A stretch of 64,000 bases of DNA from CBDFHF01 sp965247565 (GTDB lineage Bacteria > Pseudomonadota > Gammaproteobacteria > Methylococcales > Methylomonadaceae). Made by a program: the position numbers and the translations under genes. Below the pieces are notes generated by a model, which saw nothing but the letters and a program-made list of their open reading frames with translations, ran no database searches and was not told the DNA's origin. The DNA lies in contig CBDFHF010000003.1 in NCBI GenBank assembly GCA_965247565.1, positions 868,001 through 932,000 of the forward strand. Reading direction: 5' to 3'. Positions 25,820-34,071 of the stretch are shown in pieces; position 1 is the first letter of the stretch; each line of letters starts with the position of its first letter.

Positions 25820-27438
25820 TATATGGACCTCCTCAGAGCCTTTTTGTGCAAAGGAAAACTGATTTTGAACCGGCAGCCTTGAGTGTAATTAGGATCTATT
25901 TCAATCATTCCCTGATGCTGATTAACAATCTCCTTTGCCATTACCAGACCCATACCGGCTTGATTACCACCCATAGGACGGGTGGTATAAAACGGCTCAA
26001 ATACTTTTGCGCGTTTTTCGATAGGAATGCCAGGCCCGCTGTCTTCAATGCTGACATAAATCAGATCGGCATCTGTATCCGTAGTAATCTTAAGACGTTG
26101 TTGAGAGGAGTCTGAGTTGCTAATAGCTGTGATCGCATTGTCTATAAGTTGTTTAAACAAAATGCGCAAGCGATTTTCAGAGCCTAGCATGCTTGGTAAT
26201 TGAGCTAGTGGCTGCCAATGTACATCGACGCCATTACTCCAGAGTCGTTGGTTACTCAGTAACAATACATCGTGAAGAATTTGATTCAGATTAATCGGGA
26301 TGATGGCCGTTTGCAGAATTTCGGGGATACATTTTTGCATAGTAGCAACTGCATCTTCTCCGGATTGTTGAATTTGTTGCAGTATGTTTAATAAGCCCGC
26401 GTTTTGATCGTCGCGTTTATGTCGTAATATTTGCTCGGCCGCCCTAATTTGGTTCATGGGTATATGAATTTGGTGCATCGCGCCCAGTAATGTTTCCCGA
26501 ATGCTGCGTACTTGTTCATCTTCAGCCATTATGGTTTTTAAGGTCTGAAGATGTAACTCCTCCATTTGTAGGCGTTGTCGAGTGATGTCTGTTATGGTCA
26601 GGATCAGATACTGCTTTGAAGTGTTTTCAAAAAACGCATCTACGTTGACTTCATTCTCAATAAACCAATTTCCGGCACAGGAAAACCAGCGTGGGTGCTG
26701 ACCCTTCTTGCTTTCAACTTTAAATTCACGATTGCTGAAGCCTAGTTTCTTGGTTTGCAATTCTGTCCACAAACCACCCATTTCATCACGCAGTTTGCTT
26801 AAAAAATAAGCTGCAGGCTCCCCTTTATCAAGGTCGCTAACCAGGGCCTTATAGTTATGGTTATCTAAAATGACCTTATCCTTATCATCCAGAACCACCA
26901 TAGCGATGGGCGATGAGTTAATAACAGACTCAATCAATAATTTTTGGTTGATCGCCTTTTTTTCAGACTCAAACGACTGGGTAATATCCCTGTGCATGCC
27001 TATGTAATGTGTAATCGTACCTTGCCCATTTAATATCGGTGCTATGGTCAATTCGGCTAAATAACGTTGGCCAAATTTATGCTGATTGCACAACGTCCCC
27101 CGCCATGTTTTTTTACTACTAATGGTATGCCATAAATCATAATAAACATCTCTAGGCGTTGATTTGTCTGACAATATCGATTCGTTTTTACCCAAAATAT
27201 CTTCAGGCTGATAGCCGGTGACTCTGGAAAATTCTTCATTAACGTAAAGTATTTTTGCTTTTTTATCAGTTATAGAAATAGCAATTGGGGCTTGTTCTAC
27301 CGTTTCAACAAACAAGTTGTAAGGCATTTGGTTGTTATTATCTTTAAAGCCCTCGTCGAACGCCTCGGGCGCTAGCCCGTCGATGACGTTTATCATATTG
27401 GTAGATTTAAGTAAAAATCGTAATGAAGTTTTTTTCAT
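25819..27438 (-). CDS. nifL: NifL, redox- and nitrogen-sensing antagonist of NifA
   Basis: 539-aa PAS/GHKL flavoprotein that inhibits NifA when oxygen or fixed nitrogen is present. PAS1 at about 45-160 (FVETVEQAPIAISITDKKAKILYVNEEFSRVTGY ... YLAELTIAPILN) is the FAD-binding domain of Azotobacter NifL type; a second PAS follows. The C-terminal kinase-like domain has LIDNAITAI (N box), EDSGPGIP and GMGLVMAKEI. ATG 27438 lies about 40 bases after the predicted sigma-54 start site; ATG 27396 is an alternative. Confidence 0.95.
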   Translation of the reverse strand: MKKTSLRFLLKSTNMINVIDGLAPEAFDEGFKDNNNQMPYNLFVETVEQAPIAISITDKKAKILYVNEEFSRVTGYQPEDILGKNESILSDKSTPRDVYYDLWHTISSKKTWRGTLCNQHKFGQRYLAELTIAPILNGQGTITHYIGMHRDITQSFESEKKAINQKLLIESVINSSPIAMVVLDDKDKVILDNHNYKALVSDLDKGEPAAYFLSKLRDEMGGLWTELQTKKLGFSNREFKVESKKGQHPRWFSCAGNWFIENEVNVDAFFENTSKQYLILTITDITRQRLQMEELHLQTLKTIMAEDEQVRSIRETLLGAMHQIHIPMNQIRAAEQILRHKRDDQNAGLLNILQQIQQSGEDAVATMQKCIPEILQTAIIPINLNQILHDVLLLSNQRLWSNGVDVHWQPLAQLPSMLGSENRLRILFKQLIDNAITAISNSDSSQQRLKITTDTDADLIYVSIEDSGPGIPIEKRAKVFEPFYTTRPMGGNQAGMGLVMAKEIVNQHQGMIEIDPNYTQGCRFKISFPLHKKALRRSI

Positions 27439-27488
27439 AGATCGTGACCGGGTGTGGGTAAGAAAATAACCCTTTTTAAGATATACCT

Positions 27489-27504
27489 AGCAATTTTAAA
27501 GCCA
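27489..27504 (-). promoter_or_regulatory. Sigma-54 promoter of nifLA
   Basis: On the minus strand TGGCTTTAAAATTGCT reads as a -24/-12 element with GG and GC 10 bases apart. Predicted start of transcription is about 27478. The -24 half departs from TGGCA at the fifth base. Confidence 0.6.
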
Positions 27505-27633
27505 GTAGCCATTTATTTTTGTGTATCGGTCGCGCGAATTCTTAATTTACAAAGCAACGCTATACTGCATTCCGGTTTCAAGACTGTAAGATTTTGTAGG
27601 GTTTGCGACACATAGGTTTTGTCGATGTCGATA

Positions 27634-27649
27634 TGTATCACTTACAACA
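27634..27649. promoter_or_regulatory. NifA-type site shared by nifLA and rnf promoters
   Basis: TGTATCACTTACAACA matches TGT-N10-ACA. It lies about 112 bases upstream of the predicted rnf start and about 163 bases upstream of the predicted nifL start, so one activator site could serve both divergent promoters. No second exact match occurs in the gap. Confidence 0.65.
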
Positions 27650-27727
27650 GTCTTTATGCACTATTTTTGTTCGCATTTTGCCTGACACTCCCTCAATAAA
27701 CCCGCTGATTCTAGGCATATATCGAAT

Positions 27728-27743
27728 TGGCATAATTGCTGCT
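27728..27743 (+). promoter_or_regulatory. Sigma-54 promoter of the rnf operon
   Basis: TGGCATAATTGCTGCT has GG and GC 10 bases apart. Predicted transcription start is about 27754, which is 32 bases before the GTG start of rnfA and excludes the in-frame upstream starts. Confidence 0.7.
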
Positions 27744-27785
27744 TTTGTTTTAGTAAAAAACCCTTACAAATTGCCCGGAAAAACA

Positions 27786-28367
27786 GTGAGCGAATACCTA
27801 CTACTTCTATTAGGCACGGCTTTGGTCAACAACGTGGTCTTGGTGAAATTTCTCGGGCTTTGTCCGTTTATGGGGGTTTCGAAAAAATTGGACACTGCGT
27901 TGAGCATGGGTTTGGCAACAACTTTTGTGCTGACCCTGGCAGCGATGACTAGCTGGATGCTGGAGCATTTTATTTTGGCGCCTTTGCATATTCAGTTTCT
28001 ACGCATACTCGCCTTTATTTTAGTGATAGCTGCTGTGGTGCAGTTCACCGAAATGGTCGTGCATAAAACCAGTCCGGTGTTGTACCAGATACTGGGCATA
28101 TTTCTGCCGTTGATCACGACTAATTGCGCGGTGTTGGGCGTGGCGTTATTAAACGTGCAAGAACAGTACGGCTTTATGCAAAGCATGATTTTCGGTTTCG
28201 GTTCTGCGGTTGGCTTTACCTTGGTAATGGTGCTTTTTGCCGGATTGCGCGAGCGTTTGGCGTTAATGGCCGTTCCGGTGTTATTTGCTGGTACGCCGAT
28301 TGCGTTTATTACCGCCGGGATTTTATCTCTGGCATTTATGGGGTTTGCAGGACTTTACAGTAAATAG
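27786..28367 (+). CDS. rnfA: Rnf electron transport complex subunit A
   Basis: Membrane subunit of the ion-translocating NADH:ferredoxin oxidoreductase Rnf, here probably run to reduce ferredoxin for nitrogenase. 193 aa with six hydrophobic segments; SEYLLLLLGTALVNNVVLVKFLGLCPFMGVSKK and TTNCAVLGVALLN are hallmarks, with the paired Cys (LCPF, TNCA) that hold the membrane [2Fe-2S] cluster. The start is GTG at 27786, which gives the canonical N-terminus and follows the sigma-54 promoter; longer upstream frames would start before transcription. First gene of rnfABCDGEH. Confidence 0.95.
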   Translation: MSEYLLLLLGTALVNNVVLVKFLGLCPFMGVSKKLDTALSMGLATTFVLTLAAMTSWMLEHFILAPLHIQFLRILAFILVIAAVVQFTEMVVHKTSPVLYQILGIFLPLITTNCAVLGVALLNVQEQYGFMQSMIFGFGSAVGFTLVMVLFAGLRERLALMAVPVLFAGTPIAFITAGILSLAFMGFAGLYSK

Positions 28368-28383
28368 TTAGAGGAAAAAAAAC

Positions 28384-28938
28384 ATGTATGTTTTATCCGC
28401 TATTGTGAGTTTAACCTTGTTGGGGCTGTTTTTAGGCTTGTTGCTGGGTATTGCTGCCCGTTATTTAAAAGTCGAAAGTAGCCCGATTGTCGATGAGCTG
28501 GAATCTTTATTGCCCGGTTCGCAATGCGGGCAATGCGGCTTCCCAGGATGCAGGCCGGCTGCCGAAGCGTTGGCTGAAGGTAAAGCACCTGCGACGATAT
28601 GCCCTCCTGGCGGCAGCGCGCTGGCTGAACAAATCGCCGCGTTATTGGGTTTGGATCTGGATTTAAGCGAAGTCAAAGAACCAGAGTTACTGGTCGCCAG
28701 AGTTAGTGAGGACACCTGCACCGGTTGCACGCGCTGTTTCAAAGTTTGTCCTACCGATGCCATTGTTGGCGCGCCCAAGCAAATACATGCAGTGGTTGCC
28801 GATGCGTGCATAGGTTGCAAAAAATGCGTGGATGTTTGCCCGACTGAATGTCTACAAATGCACCCGATTGAAGTCACCTTGCGTAACTGGCGCTGGAATA
28901 AACCTTCCTTGCCGGAAGCGAGTAGCGCCATATGTTAA
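28384..28938 (+). CDS. rnfB: Rnf electron transport complex subunit B
   Basis: Ferredoxin-like subunit, 184 aa. An N-terminal membrane helix (about 4-26) is followed by the Cys-rich CGQCGFPGC region at about 49-57 and two 4Fe-4S motifs, CTGCTRCFKVCP and CIGCKKCVDVCP. It accepts or donates electrons to soluble ferredoxin on the cytoplasmic side. It ends overlapping rnfC by 7 bases. Shorter C-terminal tail than clostridial RnfB, as usual in Proteobacteria. Confidence 0.96.
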   Translation: MYVLSAIVSLTLLGLFLGLLLGIAARYLKVESSPIVDELESLLPGSQCGQCGFPGCRPAAEALAEGKAPATICPPGGSALAEQIAALLGLDLDLSEVKEPELLVARVSEDTCTGCTRCFKVCPTDAIVGAPKQIHAVVADACIGCKKCVDVCPTECLQMHPIEVTLRNWRWNKPSLPEASSAIC

Positions 28939-30419
28939 GTTTTTTTACTAAGCAGCGTATTCGGGGCGGCGTGCATGCAGAAGAGCATAAGACTGAAACT
29001 GCCGCTCAACCGATAGTTTACGATTTCCCGTTACCTAAAAAGTTGTACATCCCTTTGCAACAGCATGTAGGTAAGCCTGCTGAACCGCTGATTAGAGTCG
29101 GTGACAGAGTATTGAAAGGCCAGTTACTGGCTTACAGTCAGGGCATGATTTCCGCGCCGGTGCACGCGCCCAGTTCAGGCATAATTCTCGATGTTAATGA
29201 TTATCCGGCGCCGCATCCTTCTGCATTGCCGATTCGTATGATCGTTTTGGAAACCGATGGTAAAGACGAATGGATCGAAACTTGTCCAGTTGCTGATCCG
29301 TTTCAGTTAACACCTGAAGATATTAGTTTGCGTGTTGGCGCGGCGGGCATAGTCGGTCTAGGTGGGGCGACCTTCCCAACAGCGGTTAAACTCAATATGG
29401 GCCGTGAGAACCATATTGATACGCTCATTATCAATGGTGCGGAATGCGAGCCCTATTTAAGCTGTGACGATAGGCAAATGCAGGAACGTGCCGAGCAAAT
29501 TATCGACGGTGTGCGTTTGATGTTGCACGGCATGGAGACTGAGCACGCTGTGGTCGCAATTGAAGACAACAAACCGCAAGCCTTTTTTGCTATGCAAACC
29601 GCTGCAGAGCCTTTTCCGCAAATTAAAGTGATACAAATCCCCACTCGCTATCCGATGGGCTGGGATAGACAATTGATACGTTATGTCACTGGCAAAGAAG
29701 TCCCGGTCGGCTGCCGGTCATCGGAAATCGGTGTGACCATTCATAACGTTGGTACTGCTTACGCCACTCATAAAGCCATACGGCATGGACAGCCGTTACT
29801 GAGCCGGGTAATCACTGTCGCCGGCGGTGCGGTAAAACGTCCGATGAACGTCGAAGTGCCTCTGGGAACCTTAATATCCGAGTTGTTCAGTTTTTGCGAA
29901 GTAAGTATCGAAGACACCGCGCGCATCGTTATGGGCGGTCCGATGATGGGCGACTCGTTGCCACATTCGGGATTGCCTACGGTTAAAGCAACCAGCGGCG
30001 TTCTGGCACTAACACAAGGCGAACTAAAAGACACTGACGAAAAGCCCTGTATCCGTTGTGCCAGTTGCGTAACTGTTTGCCCTGCAGGATTGCGGCCTCT
30101 GGATATGGCGAACAATATCCGCGTGAATCAGCTGGATGCGGCGGTAGATATTGGCTTAAAAGATTGCATCAGTTGCGGTTGCTGTTCGTATATCTGCCCA
30201 TCAAATATTCCTTTAGTACAGTATTTTAAATATGCCTCGGGCGAAGTTTTAGCCAGACAGCAAGCGCAGCATAAATCCGAACAAACCAAACGCTTGATCG
30301 ATGACCGCAATGCTCGCATGGAGCGCATCGCCCAACAACAACGCGAAGAAGAGCTGGCTCGGCTGGCGGCGAAAGCAGAACGCGAACGGCTAAAAGCCGA
30401 GCAAGAGGCGACAGTATGA
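28932..30419 (+). CDS. rnfC: Rnf electron transport complex subunit C
   Basis: NADH/FMN subunit, 495 aa, peripheral on the cytoplasmic face. The NuoF-like core includes GLGGATFPTAVKL and NGAECEPYLSCDD, the FMN/NADH region. Two ferredoxin motifs CIRCASCVTVCP and CISCGCCSYICP lie near 375 and 415. The C-terminus from about 440 is a charged coiled-coil (ERIAQQQREEELARLAAKAERERL). It overlaps rnfD by four bases. Confidence 0.96.
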   Translation: MLSFFTKQRIRGGVHAEEHKTETAAQPIVYDFPLPKKLYIPLQQHVGKPAEPLIRVGDRVLKGQLLAYSQGMISAPVHAPSSGIILDVNDYPAPHPSALPIRMIVLETDGKDEWIETCPVADPFQLTPEDISLRVGAAGIVGLGGATFPTAVKLNMGRENHIDTLIINGAECEPYLSCDDRQMQERAEQIIDGVRLMLHGMETEHAVVAIEDNKPQAFFAMQTAAEPFPQIKVIQIPTRYPMGWDRQLIRYVTGKEVPVGCRSSEIGVTIHNVGTAYATHKAIRHGQPLLSRVITVAGGAVKRPMNVEVPLGTLISELFSFCEVSIEDTARIVMGGPMMGDSLPHSGLPTVKATSGVLALTQGELKDTDEKPCIRCASCVTVCPAGLRPLDMANNIRVNQLDAAVDIGLKDCISCGCCSYICPSNIPLVQYFKYASGEVLARQQAQHKSEQTKRLIDDRNARMERIAQQQREEELARLAAKAERERLKAEQEATV

Positions 30420-31489
30420 TTCCACATTTAAAACCCAGCAGCGGTGCGCATGTAGGTGCCAAATCCAGCGTTAGTCAAATTATGTGGCAAGTCATGCTGG
30501 CACTGATGCCTGCAACGGCATTCGGGATCTGGTGCTTTGGTTGGCCTGCGCTCAATCTCTTTGTGATTACCGTGTTATCGGCGGTGGGTTTCGAAGCTTT
30601 CTGTATCCGGTTGTCGGGCAGGGCGGCGACACCGGTCATTATGGACGGTTCGGCGCTGTTAACTGGCTGGCTGTTGGCTATGACGCTACCGCCCTGGGCG
30701 CCCTGGTGGATTGGCGTTGTTGGTTCCGGGCTAGCGATTGTATTAGGCAAACAAGTGTATGGCGGTCTGGGACAAAATCTGTTTAATCCCGCCATGTTAG
30801 CCAGGGTCGCGTTGCTAATTTCCTTTCCTATCGAAATGACCACTTGGGCGAATGTCTCGCCATTGTTTTTTTCAGATTCACCAGGGCTTGGTGAAAGCTG
30901 GCGTATTACTTTTGTCGGCTTAGAAAATATAGATGCAAGCACCGGTGCGACGACGCTGGGATTTATCAAAACTGAATTCTCTCAAAACCGGTTGCTGACT
31001 GACATCCTCAAAGATTATTCCGGTTTTCTCGATTTTATCGGTTGGACACGCGGCAGCATGGGTGAAAACTCTGCACTCTTGCTGGGCTTGGGCGGCGTGT
31101 GGTTAATCCGTAAAGGAATTATTCAATGGCAGATTCCGGTGTCCATACTGCTGACGGTTGCGCTATTGGCTGGTGTATTTCATGTCATTGATAGCGAGCA
31201 TTATGCCGGTCCGCTGGTGCATTTGAACTCAGGCGCAATGATGTGTTTAGCATTTTTTATTGCCACCGATTATGTCACCTCACCAAATACGCCTACAGGA
31301 CAGCTGGTATTCGGATCCGGTTGCGGGTTACTGATTTTCGTTATTCGTACCTGGGGCGCGTATCCTGAAGGGGCGGGTTTTGCCGTGCTGTTGATGAATG
31401 CGGCGACACCGCTGATAGATCATTATATTCGGCCGCGGATTTACGGACGTGACCGGAAAGGCAGGCCACTTGAAATACCGAAATCATAG
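30416..31489 (+). CDS. rnfD: Rnf electron transport complex subunit D
   Basis: Integral membrane flavoprotein, 357 aa, with about nine to ten membrane segments. The phosphoester-linked FMN site is expected at the Thr in STGATTLGF (about residue 184). Other family features are GQNLFNPAMLARVALL and ATDYVTSPNTPTGQLVFG. Start overlaps rnfC by four bases; rnfG follows after 16 bases. Confidence 0.96.
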   Translation: MIPHLKPSSGAHVGAKSSVSQIMWQVMLALMPATAFGIWCFGWPALNLFVITVLSAVGFEAFCIRLSGRAATPVIMDGSALLTGWLLAMTLPPWAPWWIGVVGSGLAIVLGKQVYGGLGQNLFNPAMLARVALLISFPIEMTTWANVSPLFFSDSPGLGESWRITFVGLENIDASTGATTLGFIKTEFSQNRLLTDILKDYSGFLDFIGWTRGSMGENSALLLGLGGVWLIRKGIIQWQIPVSILLTVALLAGVFHVIDSEHYAGPLVHLNSGAMMCLAFFIATDYVTSPNTPTGQLVFGSGCGLLIFVIRTWGAYPEGAGFAVLLMNAATPLIDHYIRPRIYGRDRKGRPLEIPKS

Positions 31490-31505
31490 GGTCGGAGCGT
31501 AAATA

Positions 31506-32216
31506 ATGAAAATTGACCCAGCAACCATCCAACGCTTAAAAGACCAGGCCGCCTCTTATCGGGAATGGCTAAAGCGTTGGCTGGCACCAGCAAACCTGGA
31601 AAGGCTGCGTCCCAAACTGGAATTTCAGACAGGGGTATTAGCGGGCTTTGCGTTGCTTGCTAGTGTGTTGCTGGGTGTCACTAATTGCAGTACCGAAGGT
31701 ACTATCCAACGACGGCTTGATGAAGATTTAATAAAATCGCTGGAAGAGGTCGTGCCTGCTGCTCTTCATGATAATGATATGTTGCAAGATACGCTGACCA
31801 TCCCGTCCGCTGAATACAATATCGGGGCTAATGAAACCATTGTGTATCTAGCTAAGAAATCCGGCAAAGTCACTGCGGTGTGTTACAAATTCATTGCGCC
31901 TGACGGCTATTCCGGTGCAATCAACATGATTATGGGCATAGACCGGGACGGCAATATTTTGGGCGTACGTGTGCTCAATCACAAAGAAACTCCGGGTCTG
32001 GGCGATAAAATTGAAGCCACCAAGTCAGACTGGATATTGAAGTTTGTTGGTCGATCTCTGGACAATTTAACGCCTGCCCAATGGGCGGTTAAAAAAGATG
32101 GCGGTGAATTCGACCAATTTGCTGGTGCAACGATTACCCCACGCAAGTCGGTGCAAGCGATTTATCGAGGCTTGCAATTGTTTAAAGCGCATCAAGCACA
32201 ACTGATCAATCCTTAA
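31506..32216 (+). CDS. rnfG: Rnf electron transport complex subunit G
   Basis: 236-aa subunit with one membrane helix at about 46-63 and a periplasmic FMN domain. The flavin-attachment motif is FAGATITPRKSV, Thr expected to carry FMN by phosphoester bond. An N-terminal extension of about 40 basic residues (RLKDQAASYREWLKRWLAPAN) precedes the helix; it is longer than usual for RnfG. Ends 10 bases before rnfE. Confidence 0.95.
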   Translation: MKIDPATIQRLKDQAASYREWLKRWLAPANLERLRPKLEFQTGVLAGFALLASVLLGVTNCSTEGTIQRRLDEDLIKSLEEVVPAALHDNDMLQDTLTIPSAEYNIGANETIVYLAKKSGKVTAVCYKFIAPDGYSGAINMIMGIDRDGNILGVRVLNHKETPGLGDKIEATKSDWILKFVGRSLDNLTPAQWAVKKDGGEFDQFAGATITPRKSVQAIYRGLQLFKAHQAQLINP

Positions 32217-32226
32217 GGAGATGGCC

Positions 32227-32925
32227 ATGTTTTTATCAGAAAGCTTTCGCAAAATCGCTAGTGATGGACTGTGGAACAACAATATTGTGTTCGGGCAAAA
32301 CCTAGCACTGTGCCCGCTACTGGCTGTCACTGGTACCGCCACTAATGGCTTGGGCATGGGCCTGGCAACGCTGGTGGTAATAACCGCGTCGAATGGTTTG
32401 ATTTCAGTCACCCGGCATTTAATTCCCAGTGAAATACGCATTCCGATTTTTGTCTTGCTAATCGCGGCACTGGTGACTTTGGTAGATATCTTAATGAATG
32501 CCTGGGCGCACGAGCTTTATAAGGTACTGGGCTTATTCATAGCTTTAATCGTAACCAACTGCGCTTTATTAGGCCGAGCCGAAGCTTTTGCCTCTAAACA
32601 GCCGGTAAAAGAAGCCTTGTGGGATGGCTTCATGATGGGCATTGGTTTTACTTTGGTGCTGGTTGCCCTTGGTGCGGCAAGGGAAATCAGCGCGGCGGGA
32701 ACTTTATTCGCCAATGCTTCATTGTTGTTGGGTGAGTCGTTCAGCTTTCTGGAAGTTGTCGTTATTCCTGATTACAAAGGTTTTTTATTGATGGCACTGC
32801 CTCCGGGTGGTTTCATCATGCTAGGGTTTTTGATTGTTGGTAAACGCCTGATCGACCAGAAGTTTGCCGTCAAGAAAATTGTCGAAATTGTTTCAATTGA
32901 AGAAGCCATTGCCGAAGAGGCTTAA
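32227..32925 (+). CDS. rnfE: Rnf electron transport complex subunit E
   Basis: Membrane subunit homologous to RnfA, 232 aa, six hydrophobic segments, with QNLALCPLLAVTGTATNGLGMG and VTNCALLGRAEAFA carrying the paired Cys of the membrane cluster. AAGGAG at 32215-32220 touches an ATG at 32221, so the second ATG at 32227, with a 6-base gap, is the better start. rnfH follows 9 bases later. Confidence 0.95.
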   Translation: MFLSESFRKIASDGLWNNNIVFGQNLALCPLLAVTGTATNGLGMGLATLVVITASNGLISVTRHLIPSEIRIPIFVLLIAALVTLVDILMNAWAHELYKVLGLFIALIVTNCALLGRAEAFASKQPVKEALWDGFMMGIGFTLVLVALGAAREISAAGTLFANASLLLGESFSFLEVVVIPDYKGFLLMALPPGGFIMLGFLIVGKRLIDQKFAVKKIVEIVSIEEAIAEEA

Positions 32926-32934
32926 GGGGGAATC

Positions 32935-33195
32935 ATGAATGTTGGTGTGTGTTATGCAGAAGCCGATAGACAACTTTGGATGCGTCTGGAAGTGCCCGAT
33001 AACATTACAGTAGAAGAAACTATTAATTTGTCCGGGGTATTAAAACGCTACCCGGAAATAGATTTGGTCAACCAAAAGGTTGGTATCTTCGGCAAAATTG
33101 CTGCGCTGGATACGACCGTAAAAGAGGGCGATAGAGTGGAGATTTATCGTCAAATAACCTGCGATCCGCAAACTGTTCAGCGGCGCAGACGCTAA
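32935..33195 (+). CDS. rnfH: RnfH family protein
   Basis: 86-aa ubiquitin-like-fold protein (beta-grasp) of the RnfH family, the usual last gene of Rnf clusters. Typical stretches are VCYAEADRQLWMRLEVPDNITVEETI, VGIFGKIAALDTTVKEGDRVEIYR and the basic tail RRRR. In Azotobacter vinelandii rnfH belongs to the nif-linked rnf1 cluster needed for rapid nitrogenase expression. Its molecular role is unclear. Confidence 0.93.
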   Translation: MNVGVCYAEADRQLWMRLEVPDNITVEETINLSGVLKRYPEIDLVNQKVGIFGKIAALDTTVKEGDRVEIYRQITCDPQTVQRRRR

Positions 33196-33277
33196 CAATT
33201 CTCTAAAGCAGAGGCTAAAAAACCGTCATGCGTTATCATGGATCAGCGGAAAACAAAACATTTCTCTATACATAATT

Positions 33278-33297
33278 AATGAGAACCATTATCATTA
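33278..33297 (+). promoter_or_regulatory. Fur-type box ahead of bfd-bfr
   Basis: AATGAGAACCATTATCATTA resembles the classic Fur box built from GATAAT units in a 7-1-7 or hexamer layout. It sits 30 bases before the bfd ATG, so iron-dependent repression of bfd-bfr is likely. Confidence 0.65.
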
Positions 33298-33326
33298 ATT
33301 AAATCTTGCTAAGTGAGAAGTGAATT

Positions 33327-33518
33327 ATGTATGTATGCGTTTGTAAAGCAGTAACCGATAAACAAATTACTCATGCTATTAGTGAAGGAGTTTGTACGCG
33401 TAAACAATTGTTTCAATGCCTTGGTGTGGGCAGAGACTGCGGTAAATGTAACCAGCACATAAAAGAACTGATTAACTTAAATCTTCCGAAACAACAAATG
33501 ATAGAGCAACTGTCCTAG
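33327..33518 (+). CDS. bfd: Bacterioferritin-associated ferredoxin
   Basis: 63-aa [2Fe-2S] ferredoxin, full length for Bfd. Cluster ligands are Cys4, Cys6, Cys38 and Cys41 (CVC ... DCGKC). Bfd docks on bacterioferritin and reduces the ferric core to release iron. The bfr gene follows after 31 bases. A Fur-type box upstream implies induction when iron is short, which fits mobilisation of iron for nitrogenase. Confidence 0.95.
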   Translation: MYVCVCKAVTDKQITHAISEGVCTRKQLFQCLGVGRDCGKCNQHIKELINLNLPKQQMIEQLS

Positions 33519-33549
33519 TCGCCTCTGTTATTAAAAACTAGGTGAAAAT

Positions 33550-34014
33550 ATGAAAGGCGATACCAAAGTTATTGAGTACCTCAATAAAGCCCTGGAAAAT
33601 GAACTAACAGCGATCAATCAGTATTTTCTGCACGCCAGAATGTACAAAAACTGGGGATTTCAAAAGCTTAACGAAAAGGAATATCACGAATCCATCGATG
33701 AAATGAAACACGCTGATCAAATCATCGAACGGATTCTGTTCCTGGAAGGCCTGCCCAACCTGCAAAATCTGGGCAAAATATTAATCGGTGAGAATCCCCT
33801 GGAAATGCTGAGTTGTGATTTAAAGCTCGAACAAATTGCTGTTCCTTTACTCAGAGAAGCGGTTGCTTATTGCGAGACGGTGAGCGATTTCGTGTCCCGC
33901 GAACTTTTTTCCCATATTTTGGAATCCGAAGAAGAACATATTGACTGGCTGGAAACCCAACTGGAATTGATTGACAAAGTCGGATTGCAAAATTATTTGC
34001 AATCGCAGATGTAA
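33550..34014 (+). CDS. bfr: Bacterioferritin
   Basis: Iron-storage haem protein of 154 aa, a 24-mer subunit. Ferroxidase ligands are visible as Glu18, Glu51, His54, Glu94, Glu127 and His130, and the haem ligand as Met52. The gene starts with AGGTGAAAAT-ATG spacing typical of a Shine-Dalgarno site. It is co-transcribed with bfd and followed by a convergent hairpin. Confidence 0.96.
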   Translation: MKGDTKVIEYLNKALENELTAINQYFLHARMYKNWGFQKLNEKEYHESIDEMKHADQIIERILFLEGLPNLQNLGKILIGENPLEMLSCDLKLEQIAVPLLREAVAYCETVSDFVSRELFSHILESEEEHIDWLETQLELIDKVGLQNYLQSQM

Positions 34015-34039
34015 AAAATTACCAGTTGTAAACCCATAC

Positions 34040-34067
34040 GAGATGGGTGAAAAATCATACCCATCTC
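34040..34067. terminator. Bidirectional hairpin between bfr and the SagB-type gene
   Basis: GAGATGGGT (34040-34048) pairs with ACCCATCTC (34059-34067), loop 10 bases. It lies between convergent genes; its A-rich loop and flanks suit termination on either strand. Confidence 0.6.
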
Positions 34068-34071
34068 ACTT

